A DNA stretch of 15,061 nucleotides, taken from assembly GCA_030151165.1 (NCBI GenBank), contig JASLEM010000045.1, positions 1-15,061 of the forward strand. The letters run 5' to 3'. This stretch comes from Burkholderiaceae bacterium. Lineage in GTDB: Bacteria; Pseudomonadota; Gammaproteobacteria; Burkholderiales; Burkholderiaceae. Position numbers and translations under genes: made by a program. How positions within the stretch are numbered: position 1 is the first letter of the stretch; the number at the start of each line of letters is the position of its first letter. Of this stretch, positions 9,901 through 15,034 are shown piece by piece. The notes beneath the pieces were generated by a model. The model was given only the letters and a program-made list of their open reading frames with translations, was not told the origin of the DNA and searched no databases.

Positions 9901-10185
9901 CACCCAGGTCTTGTCGTCGACCCAGCGCGCGGTGCCGGCCTGCGTGCCCGCGGGCGTGCAGGCCACGTCCATCGGCGCCGGCAGCCGCGGGTCGCCGAAC
10001 TTCACCATCGACTCACTGAACGTCGCGCGCACCTGGCGCACCAGCGCGACCTCGCCCTTCGGCGACGCCACCTTCAACGTGGCCGCCGCGTGCGCGGCCA
10101 GCGACGACAACGTCGCGACGCCCGCGATCGTCAGGCGAAGCACCCAGCGCATCCGGCGCGTCAACGAAACACCATTCGACTTCAT
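3961..10185 (-). CDS. Bacterial alpha-2-macroglobulin with intact thioester (YfhM/ECAM type), periplasmic
   Basis: A 2074-residue protease-trapping protein. Residues 1-35 form a Sec signal peptide (RRMRW, a hydrophobic run, then SLAAHAAA). There is no lipobox cysteine, unlike the lipoprotein YfhM of E. coli (1653 residues). A long series of beta-sandwich macroglobulin domains follows. The probable bait region is about 1340-1360, basic then glycine-rich (G1352-G1356), followed by the alpha-2-macroglobulin core segment FPTRELFDTLLLWNPS (1358-1373). The thioester motif CLEQ is at C1590-Q1593, inside the alpha-helical thioester domain; the C-terminal domain resembles the receptor-binding end. Two charged, probably disordered inserts lie at 487-517 and about 890-930. 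Known family model: cleavage of the bait exposes the thioester, which covalently captures the protease. The start is fixed by a strong GGGAGGA site. The next gene is pbpC, 7 bp away, implying co-transcription. Confidence 0.95.
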   Translation of the reverse strand: MKSNGVSLTRRMRWVLRLTIAGVATLSSLAAHAAATLKVASPKGEVALVRQVRATFSESMVKFGDPRLPAPMDVACTPAGTQAGTARWVDDKTWVFDFAKDLPPGTKCNVTPRPGVKSVGGADIDPGAKFSFSTGGPAIVRAYPHPGEYNKIEEEQVFALLLNGAATADSIQRFAVCEVAGVGERVPVSVITGPTRDAILKAVDLVPQQARAVTLRCARPLAPEAKLSLVWGAGIATASGVPSTADRRLDYVVRPAFTASFTCERVNARADCLPMRPLRLEFSAPVPRSIAEKVVLVGPDGTHTPQIEQHRGETSDALVDASSGGLHKFLYFFGRNKGETGGDKTDEGVTAVQFSGTLPEKADVRIELPSNFADDSGRKLENAAQFPLATRTSDAPALAKFPAATFGVLELNAEPVLPLTVRHIEGNVGVKALTLAGAPARELNLTDDAAIIDWFAKIARYDETRLDRGVVESDLGIKLPPAVAPPKSKRVAKDHGHDKTDEEQAEDADDNDAPFDPTVIQTREVSLLNKAAGVHAVKLPPEFTTEPHPFEVIGIPLPQPGYHVVEIESPRLGQSLFDRAAPMYVRTGVLVTNLSVHFKWAPVNSGAWVTTLDKGKPVQGAKVQVSDCLGKPVWQGETDAQGFARIDRQIPKLEWNYCEGEHEGRYQGTSGRPNGYFVSARKTDGQGRADMAFVWSTWMDGIEAWRFNLNSHGGGTDDDGGVSRKLFHTVMDRTLLRAGQTISMKSHARRELLTGLALVDKGALPDTLRIEHEGSGEHFDFPLAWRAGRYAETVYKIPDDAKLGVYDVTLMRGGEWSTQTGSFRVEEFRLPAMIGRIVPPAGPQVDPRELSLDVMVNYGNGGGAANLPLRVSAQLRDIDLAQAVPVTRYPGFHFEPPKKAADDATPSGDGAMFSEDYVDEDDADRMVSQRDPNSKLVADKLAVTLDKNGAGKVTLPKLPPTTAPKEMLVQATYADPNGEIQTLSQTLPLWPSAVVLGVRTDDWVSVHQKLPAQVVALDTKGKPQAGVDVSVHAVVHHQLTARKRLVGGFYAYDNKNVDEDLGEVCSGRSDARGLVLCDLKLEAAGNVELIAEAKDANGHVARAASSVWVTRAGEVWFGSANDDRMDVLPEQRAYEPGQVARFQIRSPFRHATALVAIERNGIVETRTVDLDGRDPTIELPVKAEWAPNVFVSVLAVRGRVREVPWYSFFTWGWHSPVEWWHAWRDEGQDYQPPTAMVDLAKPAFKFGITEIEVGDAEHRLKVDVTPDKPSYPIRATSQVRIKVTLPDGRPAPAGTEVTLAAVDEALLSLKPNDSWDLFDAMIKRRDYAVETATAQMQIIGKRHFGKKAAPAGGGGGQFPTRELFDTLLLWNPSVVLDAKGEATVAVPLNDSLTSFRIVAIADVVMQGADHVENSALFGTGQATIAATQDLQIVSGVPPLVREGDHYKAMFTLRNTTKAALQATLSAKVADQALPAQTVTIAANTAADLGWDVDAPFNVKAVDWTVAADAGAAHDRMKFSQKIAEAVPVTVQQATLVQLDKTLRIPIAPPVNALPDATGKLRGGIELALKPKLGDGLAGVQDFFRRYPWSCLEQEASISIGLRDTTRWKAMAGRIPLYLDEDGLANYFPPSGGSPHTGSDSLTAYLLAISDEASRLGYDFTLPDDTRATMERGLIGFVEGRVKRDFWRPAFLKNGDLDVRKLAAIEALSRTGKAQPRMLDSIQVLPNQWPTGAVIDWLQILDRMPAIPDRAKKMDEAEQILRARLNVQGTRLGFSTERDDSWWWLMSNGDVNSVRMILAVENKPSWAEDVPRIVTGTLQRQQFGRWSTTVSNAWGSVAMESFSKKFESVPVRGATRASFGAPNATTTFDWAKNASGGIVPLGWPDGFAATSEKGRSAPVGNKADATLQVDHDGTGKPWVTVTSKAAVPVTAPFGSGYRVTKTITPVEQKVAGKWSRGDTVRVHLDIDVQADATWVVVNDPIPGGAALLGTGLGGDDQISTGTEKDDQRGWLAYQERSFEAFRAYYRYLPKGQFSVEYTMRLNNPGRFGLPQTHVEAMYAPEMFGESPNAAWTVQP

Positions 10186-10192
10186 GACCTTG

Positions 10193-10199
10193 TCCTCCC
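10193..10199 (-). promoter_or_regulatory. Strong Shine-Dalgarno of the alpha-2-macroglobulin gene
   Basis: On the minus strand GGGAGGA lies 7 nt before the ATG at 10185-10183. It is one of the two best ribosome-binding sequences in the window and fixes this start, which also gives a well-formed signal peptide. Confidence 0.75.
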
Positions 10200-10367
10200 G
10201 CGCCCGCTGATGCGATGCGTCTGGAGGCGGAGTCTATGTCGGCGAATTGGCGGCCGGCCGGCTTGTGAGCGAACTCTCACGCGACGGAGCGTTTCGACTC
10301 GCGCGATGGCGCCAGAAACAGGGGATTGCGCCACAAGCGGCGCGTGCGCGAACGCATCGGCAGATGC
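10200..10367. other. Intergenic region upstream of the alpha-2-macroglobulin / pbpC unit
   Basis: About 170 bp between the sbp terminator and the alpha-2-macroglobulin ribosome-binding site. It should hold the promoter of the two-gene envelope unit, but I see no convincing -35/-10 pair; TAGACT near 10230-10235 on the minus strand is a weak -10 candidate without a partner. It contains a small inverted repeat, GTGAG (10265-10269) with CTCAC (10276-10280), and a GC-only palindrome at 10253-10262. Neither can be assigned a function. Confidence 0.3.
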
Positions 10368-10399
10368 AAAAAGGCCGCGCGTCCGATGAACGCGCGGCC
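10368..10399 (-). terminator. Rho-independent terminator of sbp
   Basis: A perfect 9-bp stem, GGCCGCGCG (10373-10381) pairing with CGCGCGGCC (10391-10399), encloses a 9-nt loop. In the minus direction it is followed at once by five T residues (10372-10368). It begins 22 bp beyond the sbp stop codon, so it should end the sbp transcript and insulate the alpha-2-macroglobulin unit from it. Confidence 0.9.
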
Positions 10400-10421
10400 T
10401 GGGATCGTTTCCCTGAGCGAC

Positions 10422-11432
10422 TTACTTTTTCGTGTAGATCTGGTCGAACACGCCGCCGTCGGCGAAGTGCGTCGCCTGCGCCTTCGTCCAGCCACCGAAG
10501 GTGTCGTCGATCGAGAACAGCTTCAGCTTCGGGAACTTGCCCGCGTACTTCGCGGCCACGGTCGGGTCGATCGGGCGGTAGTAGTTCTTCGCCTCGATCT
10601 CCTGCGCCTCGGGCGTGTACAGGTAATCGAGGTAGGCCTGCGCGACCGCGCGCGTGCCCTTGCGGTCGACGACCTTGTCGACGATCGCGACCGGCGGCTC
10701 GGCGAGGATGCTGACGGGCGGGTAGACGACGTCGAACTTGTCCGCGCCGAACTCCTTCAGCGACAGGTGGCCCTCGTTCTCCCAGGCCAGCAGCACGTCG
10801 CCGACGCCGCGCTCGGCGAAGGTCACCGTCGCGCCGCGGGCGCCGGAGTCGAGCACCGGCACGTTCGCGTAGACCTTCCTGATGTAGTCGCGCGCCGTGG
10901 CATCGGTCGCGCCGGGCTGCTTCAGCGCCCAGCCGTAGGCCGCGAGGTAGGCCCAGCGCGCGCCGCCCGAGGTCTTCGGGTTGGCGACGACCACGCCGAC
11001 GCCCGGCTTGACGATGTCGCTCCAGTCGTGGATGCCCTTGGGGTTGCCCTTGCGCACGAGGAACACGATCGTCGACGTGTACGGCGTGCTGTTGTCCTTG
11101 AACTTCTTCTGCCAGTCCGGCGCGAGCAGGCCCTTGCCGGCGATCGCGTCGATGTCGTAGGCGAGCGCGAGCGTGACGACGTCCGCGTCGAGCCCGTCGA
11201 TCACCGAGCGCGCCTGCTTGCCGGAGCCGCCGTGCGAGTTGTTGATCGTGACGGTGTCGCCCGTCTTCGCCTTCCACTGCTTCGCGAACGCCGCGTTGAT
11301 GTCCTGGTACAGCTCGCGCGTCGGGTCGTAGGAGACGTTGAGCAGCGTGATGTCCTTGGCAGACGCGACGACGGCCGTGCTGGCGAGCAGCGTGGCGGCG
11401 AGGGCCTGGGTCAGGCGACGGGGGAAAGTCAT
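10422..11432 (-). CDS. sbp: Periplasmic sulfate-binding protein (ABC transporter substrate-binding component)
   Basis: A 336-residue protein closely resembling E. coli Sbp, which binds sulfate in the periplasm and delivers it to the CysTWA importer for cysteine synthesis. The Sec signal peptide spans residues 1-25 (VVASA, then KDITLLNV as in mature Sbp). Family hallmarks are present: NVSYDPTRE (32-40), [11 protein letters not shown] (64-74), [14 protein letters not shown] (82-95) and [11 protein letters not shown] (150-160). Length matches the family. The start at 11432 has an AGAGGA ribosome-binding sequence and gives the signal peptide; upstream in-frame extensions do not. Thiosulfate-binding CysP is a close paralogue, but the wording of the motifs favours Sbp. 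No cysT, cysW or cysA lies next to it. It appears monocistronic, with its own promoter candidate and terminator; CysB control is expected from known biology but no CysB site can be read here. Confidence 0.95.
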   Translation of the reverse strand: MTFPRRLTQALAATLLASTAVVASAKDITLLNVSYDPTRELYQDINAAFAKQWKAKTGDTVTINNSHGGSGKQARSVIDGLDADVVTLALAYDIDAIAGKGLLAPDWQKKFKDNSTPYTSTIVFLVRKGNPKGIHDWSDIVKPGVGVVVANPKTSGGARWAYLAAYGWALKQPGATDATARDYIRKVYANVPVLDSGARGATVTFAERGVGDVLLAWENEGHLSLKEFGADKFDVVYPPVSILAEPPVAIVDKVVDRKGTRAVAQAYLDYLYTPEAQEIEAKNYYRPIDPTVAAKYAGKFPKLKLFSIDDTFGGWTKAQATHFADGGVFDQIYTKK

Positions 11433-11457
11433 CGGGATCCTCTTCGAGTTCGACGGG

Positions 11458-11475
11458 CGCGAACGACGGTTCGCG
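11458..11475 (-). promoter_or_regulatory. Perfect inverted repeat / hairpin in the sbp leader
   Basis: CGCGAAC (11458-11464) and GTTCGCG (11469-11475) are exact inverted copies separated by 4 nt. The element lies between the putative sbp -10 box and the ribosome-binding site, and would sit near the 5' end of the mRNA. It could be a 5' stabilising hairpin or a repressor operator. The structure is directly visible; the function is inference. Confidence 0.45.
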
Positions 11476-11486
11476 AAACTGAATGG

Positions 11487-11515
11487 ATTCTGAAGACGAT
11501 GACCTTCGCTTACAA
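11487..11515 (-). promoter_or_regulatory. Putative sigma-70 promoter of sbp
   Basis: On the minus strand, TTGTAA (11515-11510) and CAGAAT (11492-11487) are separated by 17 bp; each matches the consensus at 4 of 6 positions. Transcription would start near 11480, giving a leader of roughly 48 nt before the sbp ATG. The surrounding sequence is clearly AT-richer than the neighbouring genes. Confidence 0.4.
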
Positions 11516-11584
11516 AGAAGAAGAACGACGCTGCTCCTTCAGCCGCGCCGCATATCGACATGCGGTTTTCGCCTAAGCCCCGGC

Positions 11585-12496
11585 TCAGCGATCCGCCTGC
11601 ACCTCGGCGTAGACCCATTTCACGAAACGATCCGCCGTCTGCGCGCCGCCCGGCACCTTGGCGTCGAACTCGGCCGTCGGCTTGGAGGCGACGATCTCGT
11701 CGAGCGTCCTGCCCTGCGCGATCAGCGCGACGATGCGCCCGCGCAGCGTGATGATGAGGTCGCGCTGGGCGACGAGCGCGCCGCGGTCGACGATCGGCCC
11801 GTGGCCCGGGATGATGCGCGTGGCCGGGCCGGCGCGGTCGACGATCTCCGCCAGGCCTTCCAGCTCGCCGGCGAGCGTGCCGCCGCTGGCGGTGTCGACG
11901 AACGGGTAGCCGTAGCTGCGGAAGACGTCGCCGACGGCGAGGATGTCGTGCTTCGGGAACACGACGACGGTGTCGCCGTCGGTGTGCGCGCGCGGGATCG
12001 GCCACAGCCCGACGTTCTCGCCGTCGACGTGGATCACGGTGGGCGCGTCGTACGTGACGACCGGCAGCGCGGCCGGCGGCGCGGGATCGCGCGTCGTGCC
12101 GTCGAAACCCGGCTGCGGATGCTCGAGCCGCTGGCGCAGTTCCTCGCGCGCGAAGATCGTCGCGCCCAGCCGCGCGAAGTTCTCGTTGCCGCCGGTGTGG
12201 TCGGGGTGGACGTGGGTGTCGACGAGGAAGCGGATCGGCTTGTCGGACACCTTGCGGATCGCGGCGACGAGCTTGTCGGTCAGCGGCGCGAACTGCGAGT
12301 CGACGACCAGCACGCCGTCCGGCCCGGTGAGCACGCTGACCGTGCCGCCCGAGCCTTCGAGCGTGTAGAAGTCCTCGGCCAGCTTCGTGGTCTTGATCTC
12401 GACCTTGCCGAAGTCGGTCGTCTGCGCGAAGGCGGCGGGCGCGCCGGCGAGGCCGATGGCCAGGGCCGCGGCGAGCGATGTCGAAAGGCGTTTCAT
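11585..12496 (-). CDS. Exported metallo-beta-lactamase-fold hydrolase
   Basis: A 303-residue MBL-fold metallohydrolase with a Sec signal peptide (residues 1-25, ending AAFAQ). The zinc ligands of a binuclear site can be read: HVHPDH (H95, H97, D99, H100), H171 in AHTDGDT, D190 in AVGDVF, and H232 in PGHGP. The fold segment [10 protein letters not shown] (62-71) and the closing GHG motif fit the family. The start at 12496 is preferred over one 21 codons upstream because it begins the signal peptide ([13 protein letters not shown]) and follows an AAGGA. The substrate cannot be told from sequence: the family includes beta-lactamases, lactonases, thioesterases and SoxH-like proteins. It lies 14 bp after the dienelactone-hydrolase-like gene and is probably co-transcribed with it. 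No clear terminator follows its stop. Confidence 0.88.
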   Translation of the reverse strand: MKRLSTSLAAALAIGLAGAPAAFAQTTDFGKVEIKTTKLAEDFYTLEGSGGTVSVLTGPDGVLVVDSQFAPLTDKLVAAIRKVSDKPIRFLVDTHVHPDHTGGNENFARLGATIFAREELRQRLEHPQPGFDGTTRDPAPPAALPVVTYDAPTVIHVDGENVGLWPIPRAHTDGDTVVVFPKHDILAVGDVFRSYGYPFVDTASGGTLAGELEGLAEIVDRAGPATRIIPGHGPIVDRGALVAQRDLIITLRGRIVALIAQGRTLDEIVASKPTAEFDAKVPGGAQTADRFVKWVYAEVQADR

Positions 12497-12510
12497 GGGC
12501 GGGAGATCCT

Positions 12511-13404
12511 TCACTCGGTGCGCAAATTGTGCGCGAAGAACGTCAGCGTGCGCTGCCACGCGAGCGCCGCGGCCGCGGCGTCGAAGCGCGGGGTCGTGTC
12601 GTTGTTGAAGCCGTGCTCGGTGTTGGCGTAGGTGAAGGCCTCATACCTTGCATGCGCCGACTTCAGCGCCGCCTCGTAGGGCGGCCACATGCCGTTGATG
12701 CGATCGTCGTTCTGCGCGAAGTGCAGCAGCAGCGGTGCGCGGATGCGCGGCACGTCCTCCAGCCTCGGCGCGGCGCCGTAGAACGGCACGCCGGCGTTGA
12801 GGTCGGGCCATTGCGTCGCGAGGAAGTTGACGACGCCGCCACCGAAGCAGAAGCCGACCGCGCCGACGCGCCCGTTGGTGCCGCCGAGCGTCTTCAGCAC
12901 GTTCGCGGCGGCGAGGAAGTCGGCCTTGACCTTGTCGGTGTCGAGCTTGCCGAACAGCTCGCGCGCCTTGTCTTCGTCGCCGGGGTAGCCGCCGAGCGTG
13001 AAGAGCGCGTCGGGCGCGAACGCGGCGTAGCCCTCGAGCGCGAGGCGGCGCGTGATGTCCTCGATGTGCGGGTTCAGGCCGCGGTTCTCGTGCACGACGA
13101 GCACCGCCGGGATGTTGGCCGGCGCCCGGGCCGGCCGCACCAGGTAGCCGCTGGCCTTGCCGTAGCCGTGCGGCGAATCGAACGCCAGCGTCGAGGCGAC
13201 GAGGCGCGGGTCGGCGGGCGCGACCTGCTGCGCGGCCGCGAAGTTCGGGCTCAGGGCCTCCAGCAGGCCGACGGCCGTCATGCCGCCGACCGCGTACTTG
13301 CCGGCGCCGTCGAGAAAGCCGCGGCGCGAGATCCCGCCGTGCACGTACTGGTCGAACAGCTTCAGGACTTCGGGCGCGAAGTCGGCGGCGGTCTGGCGGG
13401 TCAT
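12511..13404 (-). CDS. Dienelactone-hydrolase-family protein with Tat signal
   Basis: A 297-residue alpha/beta hydrolase of the dienelactone hydrolase (carboxymethylenebutenolidase) family. The catalytic cysteine is C186 in GFCFGGG. The other triad members are probably D233 or D234 (QNDD) and H264 (TEHGFNN), and E106 in VVHENRG matches the conserved glutamate of the family. A twin-arginine motif, SRRGFLDG (26-33), precedes a hydrophobic stretch ending in AAAQQ near 60, so folded export to the periplasm is expected. About 25 residues come before the twin arginines, which is common in this exported subgroup. The start at 13404 has a GGA-rich upstream sequence. The downstream MBL-fold gene is 14 bp away. 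The physiological substrate is unknown; a role in chlorocatechol degradation is unlikely because no catechol-pathway genes are near. Confidence 0.9.
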   Translation of the reverse strand: MTRQTAADFAPEVLKLFDQYVHGGISRRGFLDGAGKYAVGGMTAVGLLEALSPNFAAAQQVAPADPRLVASTLAFDSPHGYGKASGYLVRPARAPANIPAVLVVHENRGLNPHIEDITRRLALEGYAAFAPDALFTLGGYPGDEDKARELFGKLDTDKVKADFLAAANVLKTLGGTNGRVGAVGFCFGGGVVNFLATQWPDLNAGVPFYGAAPRLEDVPRIRAPLLLHFAQNDDRINGMWPPYEAALKSAHARYEAFTYANTEHGFNNDTTPRFDAAAAALAWQRTLTFFAHNLRTE

Positions 13405-13494
13405 CCTGCGGATCCTTCGGGTTGATTTCAGGGGTCGCTCGCGGCGAAGCCGAGTGTTTACACCGGCGCGCCCTTCCTCGTCATGACAAGGGCC

Positions 13495-14187
13495 TCAGAC
13501 TTCGAGCCATTCCTTGCGGACCGCGGCGTTCGCGCGCAGTTCCGCGGGCGTCCCCTCGAACACCACGCGCCCGTGGCCCATCACGACGCAGCGCTGCGAG
13601 ATCTCGAGCGCGATCGTCAGCTTCTGCTCGATCAGCAGCACCGACAGCCCGCGCGCCTTCAACGCGAGCAGGTATTGGGCGACGAGTTCGACGACCTTCG
13701 GCGCGAGGCCCTCGGTCGGCTCGTCGATCAGGATCAGCTCGGGGCCGCCCATCAGCGACCGGCACAGCGTGAGCATCTGCTGCTCGCCACCCGAGAGCAC
13801 GCCGGCCTCGGTGTGCTGGCGCTCGCGCAGGCGCGGGAACATCGTGTACATGTCGTCGAACGTCCACCCGCTCGCGGCGCCGCGCTTCTCGCCCAGCTGC
13901 AGGTTCTGGTGCACGGTGAGCCGCGGGAAGATGTCGCGGTTCTCCGGCACGTAGGCGATGCCGCGGTGCGCGATCTCGTACGGCTTCAGGCCTTGCAGCG
14001 ACGCGCCCTTCCACGTCACGCCGCCCTGCGTCTCGACCAGGCCCATCACGGCCTTCGCGGTGGTCGAGCGGCCCGAGCCGTTGCGGCCCAGCAGCGCGAC
14101 GATTTCGCCCGGCGCCACGGCCATCGATACCCCATGCAGTACATGGCTCTTGCCGTAGAACGCGTGGAGCTTGTCGAGCTGGAGCAT
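13495..14187 (-). CDS. livF: LivF-type ABC transporter ATP-binding protein with an arginine in the Walker A lysine position
   Basis: A 230-residue ATPase of the branched-chain / hydrophobic amino-acid importer family, acting at the inner membrane with LivG and two permeases. Walker A reads GRNGSGRS (34-41), with R40 (codon 14070-14068) where lysine is expected. The signature LSGGEQQ (131-137) is canonical, as is Walker B LILIDEPTEGLAP (151-163, catalytic E156). The switch position is Q188 in IEQK, as is usual for LivF proteins. Length is normal for LivF (about 230-240). Its ATG overlaps the livG stop by one base (TGATG), so the two are translationally coupled. The substrate is undefined: such systems carry amino acids, urea or amides. 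UrtE is possible, but no urt context is visible. The intact downstream motifs argue that it is a functional gene rather than a decayed one. Confidence 0.92.
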   Translation of the reverse strand: MLQLDKLHAFYGKSHVLHGVSMAVAPGEIVALLGRNGSGRSTTAKAVMGLVETQGGVTWKGASLQGLKPYEIAHRGIAYVPENRDIFPRLTVHQNLQLGEKRGAASGWTFDDMYTMFPRLRERQHTEAGVLSGGEQQMLTLCRSLMGGPELILIDEPTEGLAPKVVELVAQYLLALKARGLSVLLIEQKLTIALEISQRCVVMGHGRVVFEGTPAELRANAAVRKEWLEV

Positions 14188-14969
14188 CACGCCGCTCCGT
14201 GCGCATGTGCCTGGGCCAGCGCCGAGCCGAGGTACGCTTCCTGCACGCGCGGGTTGGCGCGCACGGCCTCGGGCGTGTCGAAGGCGATGACCTCGCCGTA
14301 CACCAGCACGGCGATGCGGTCGGCGAGGCCGAAGACGACGCCCATGTCGTGCTCGACGGTCAGCAGCGTCCGGCCGACGGTGACCTCGCGGATCAGCTGC
14401 ACGAAGCGGCTCGTCTCGCTCTGGCTCATGCCGGCGGTGGGCTCGTCGAGCAGCACGACGTCGGCGCCGCCGGCGATGGTCAGGCCGATCTCGAGCGCGC
14501 GCTGCTCGGCGTAGGTCAGGTTCATCGCGAGCACGTCGCGGCGGCGATCGAGCTGCAGCATCGCCATCAATTGCTCGGCGCGCTCGTTGGCATCGCGCAG
14601 GCTCGCGAGGAAGCGCCAGAACGCGTAGCGATAGCCGAGCGACCACAGCACCGCGCAGCGCAGGTTCTCGAACACCGACAGGTGCGTGAACAGGTTGCTG
14701 ACCTGGAAGCTGCGCGCGAGGCCCATCCGGTTGATGCGGTGCGGCGCGAGGCCGTCGATGCGCTCGCCGTTCAGGCGGATCTCGCCCGAACTCGGCGCGA
14801 AACGGCCGCTGACCAGGTTGAACAGCGTCGACTTGCCGGCACCGTTCGGGCCGATGATCGCGACCCGCTCGCCCGCGCGCACCTCGAGCGCGGCGCCGCG
14901 GATGATCTCGGTCTTGCCGAAGCGCTTGCGGACGTCGCGCAGCTCGAGCGCGATCGGGGCGTCGCTCAT
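14187..14969 (-). CDS. livG: LivG-type ABC transporter ATP-binding protein with a divergent signature motif
   Basis: A 260-residue ATPase, partner of LivF. Walker A GPNGAGKST (40-48, K46), Q-loop Q89, Walker B VVLLDEPTAGMS (171-182, E176) and H-switch H207 in TVEHDMGVV are canonical. The signature reads LTYAEQ (151-156): alanine A154 (codon 14510-14508) stands where LSGGQ or LSYGEQ has the glycine. The C-terminal part (GEVIAFDTPEAVRANPRVQEAYLG) is the typical LivG ending and is followed by a short Ala/His-rich tail. The ATG at 14969 follows GGAGGT by 6 nt; a longer in-frame reading to 15041 has no family support. The start overlaps the end of a 22-codon ORF by 4 bp (ATGA). The LivM/LivH permease genes should be to the right. 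Confidence 0.94.
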   Translation of the reverse strand: MSDAPIALELRDVRKRFGKTEIIRGAALEVRAGERVAIIGPNGAGKSTLFNLVSGRFAPSSGEIRLNGERIDGLAPHRINRMGLARSFQVSNLFTHLSVFENLRCAVLWSLGYRYAFWRFLASLRDANERAEQLMAMLQLDRRRDVLAMNLTYAEQRALEIGLTIAGGADVVLLDEPTAGMSQSETSRFVQLIREVTVGRTLLTVEHDMGVVFGLADRIAVLVYGEVIAFDTPEAVRANPRVQEAYLGSALAQAHAHGAA

Positions 14970-15034
14970 GAGACGACCTCCGTGCTGCGCACTGCGGTGC
15001 GAGCGCCCTTCGGAGCGGCCGGGCGGGCGCTCAT
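14966..15034 (-). CDS. Possible 22-codon ORF between the upstream gene and livG
   Basis: ATG at 15034-15032 and TGA at 14968-14966 enclose 22 codons beginning MSARPAAPKG and ending AVRSTEVVS. It has its own GGAGGT with 6-nt spacing, overlaps livG by ATGA, and overlaps the stop of the reading frame upstream by ATGA as well. It may be a translated coupling peptide, the stub of a deleted gene, or chance. No homology can be claimed. The end AVRSTEV repeats the end of the upstream frame because of the direct repeat. Confidence 0.3.
   Translation of the reverse strand: MSARPAAPKGARTAVRSTEVVS
14976..14981 (-). promoter_or_regulatory. Shine-Dalgarno of livG
   Basis: GGAGGT on the minus strand, 6 nt before the livG ATG. 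It lies inside the left copy of the imperfect direct repeat, and the right copy places the same GGAGGT 6 nt before the next ATG upstream. Confidence 0.75.
14976..14996. repeat. Imperfect direct repeat, copy 1
   Basis: This 21-bp segment matches 15041-15061 at 20 of 21 positions, the only difference being at 14987 (g here, t in the other copy). The offset is 65 bp. It contains the livG ribosome-binding site. Confidence 0.85.

Noticed and set aside
10253..10262. Palindrome GCCGGCCGGC upstream of the alpha-2-macroglobulin gene
   Set aside because: Pure G/C palindromes of this size are frequent in DNA of this composition and it has no positional support.
2884..10389. Very long plus-strand open frames (1424 and 1074 codons) opposite the pbpC / alpha-2-macroglobulin genes
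   Set aside because: They run antisense to well-supported genes, read as arginine/histidine/aspartate-rich sequence without motifs, and are what high-GC third-position bias produces on the opposite strand.
11548..11569. Hairpin CCGCAT...ATGCGG followed by TTTT on the plus strand
   Set aside because: The T run follows the stem only on the plus strand, where no gene ends; in the minus direction needed for the MBL gene there is no adjacent T run, and the stem is only 6 bp.
13470..13493. Inverted repeat GCCCTT...AAGGGC just after the livF stop as a terminator
   Set aside because: Only a 6-bp stem with a 12-nt loop and no T run in the direction of livF transcription; not distinguishable from chance.
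13405..13494. Promoter for the two exported hydrolases (ATGACG, 18 bp, TAAACA on the minus strand)
   Set aside because: Matches to the consensus are poor (4 of 6 and 3 of 6), so I do not list it as a feature, although a promoter in this gap is likely.
14068..14070. Treating livF as a pseudogene because the Walker A lysine is missing
   Set aside because: The frame, length, signature, Walker B and coupling with livG are intact, and the substitution is a conservative lysine-to-arginine change paired with a complementary change in LivG.
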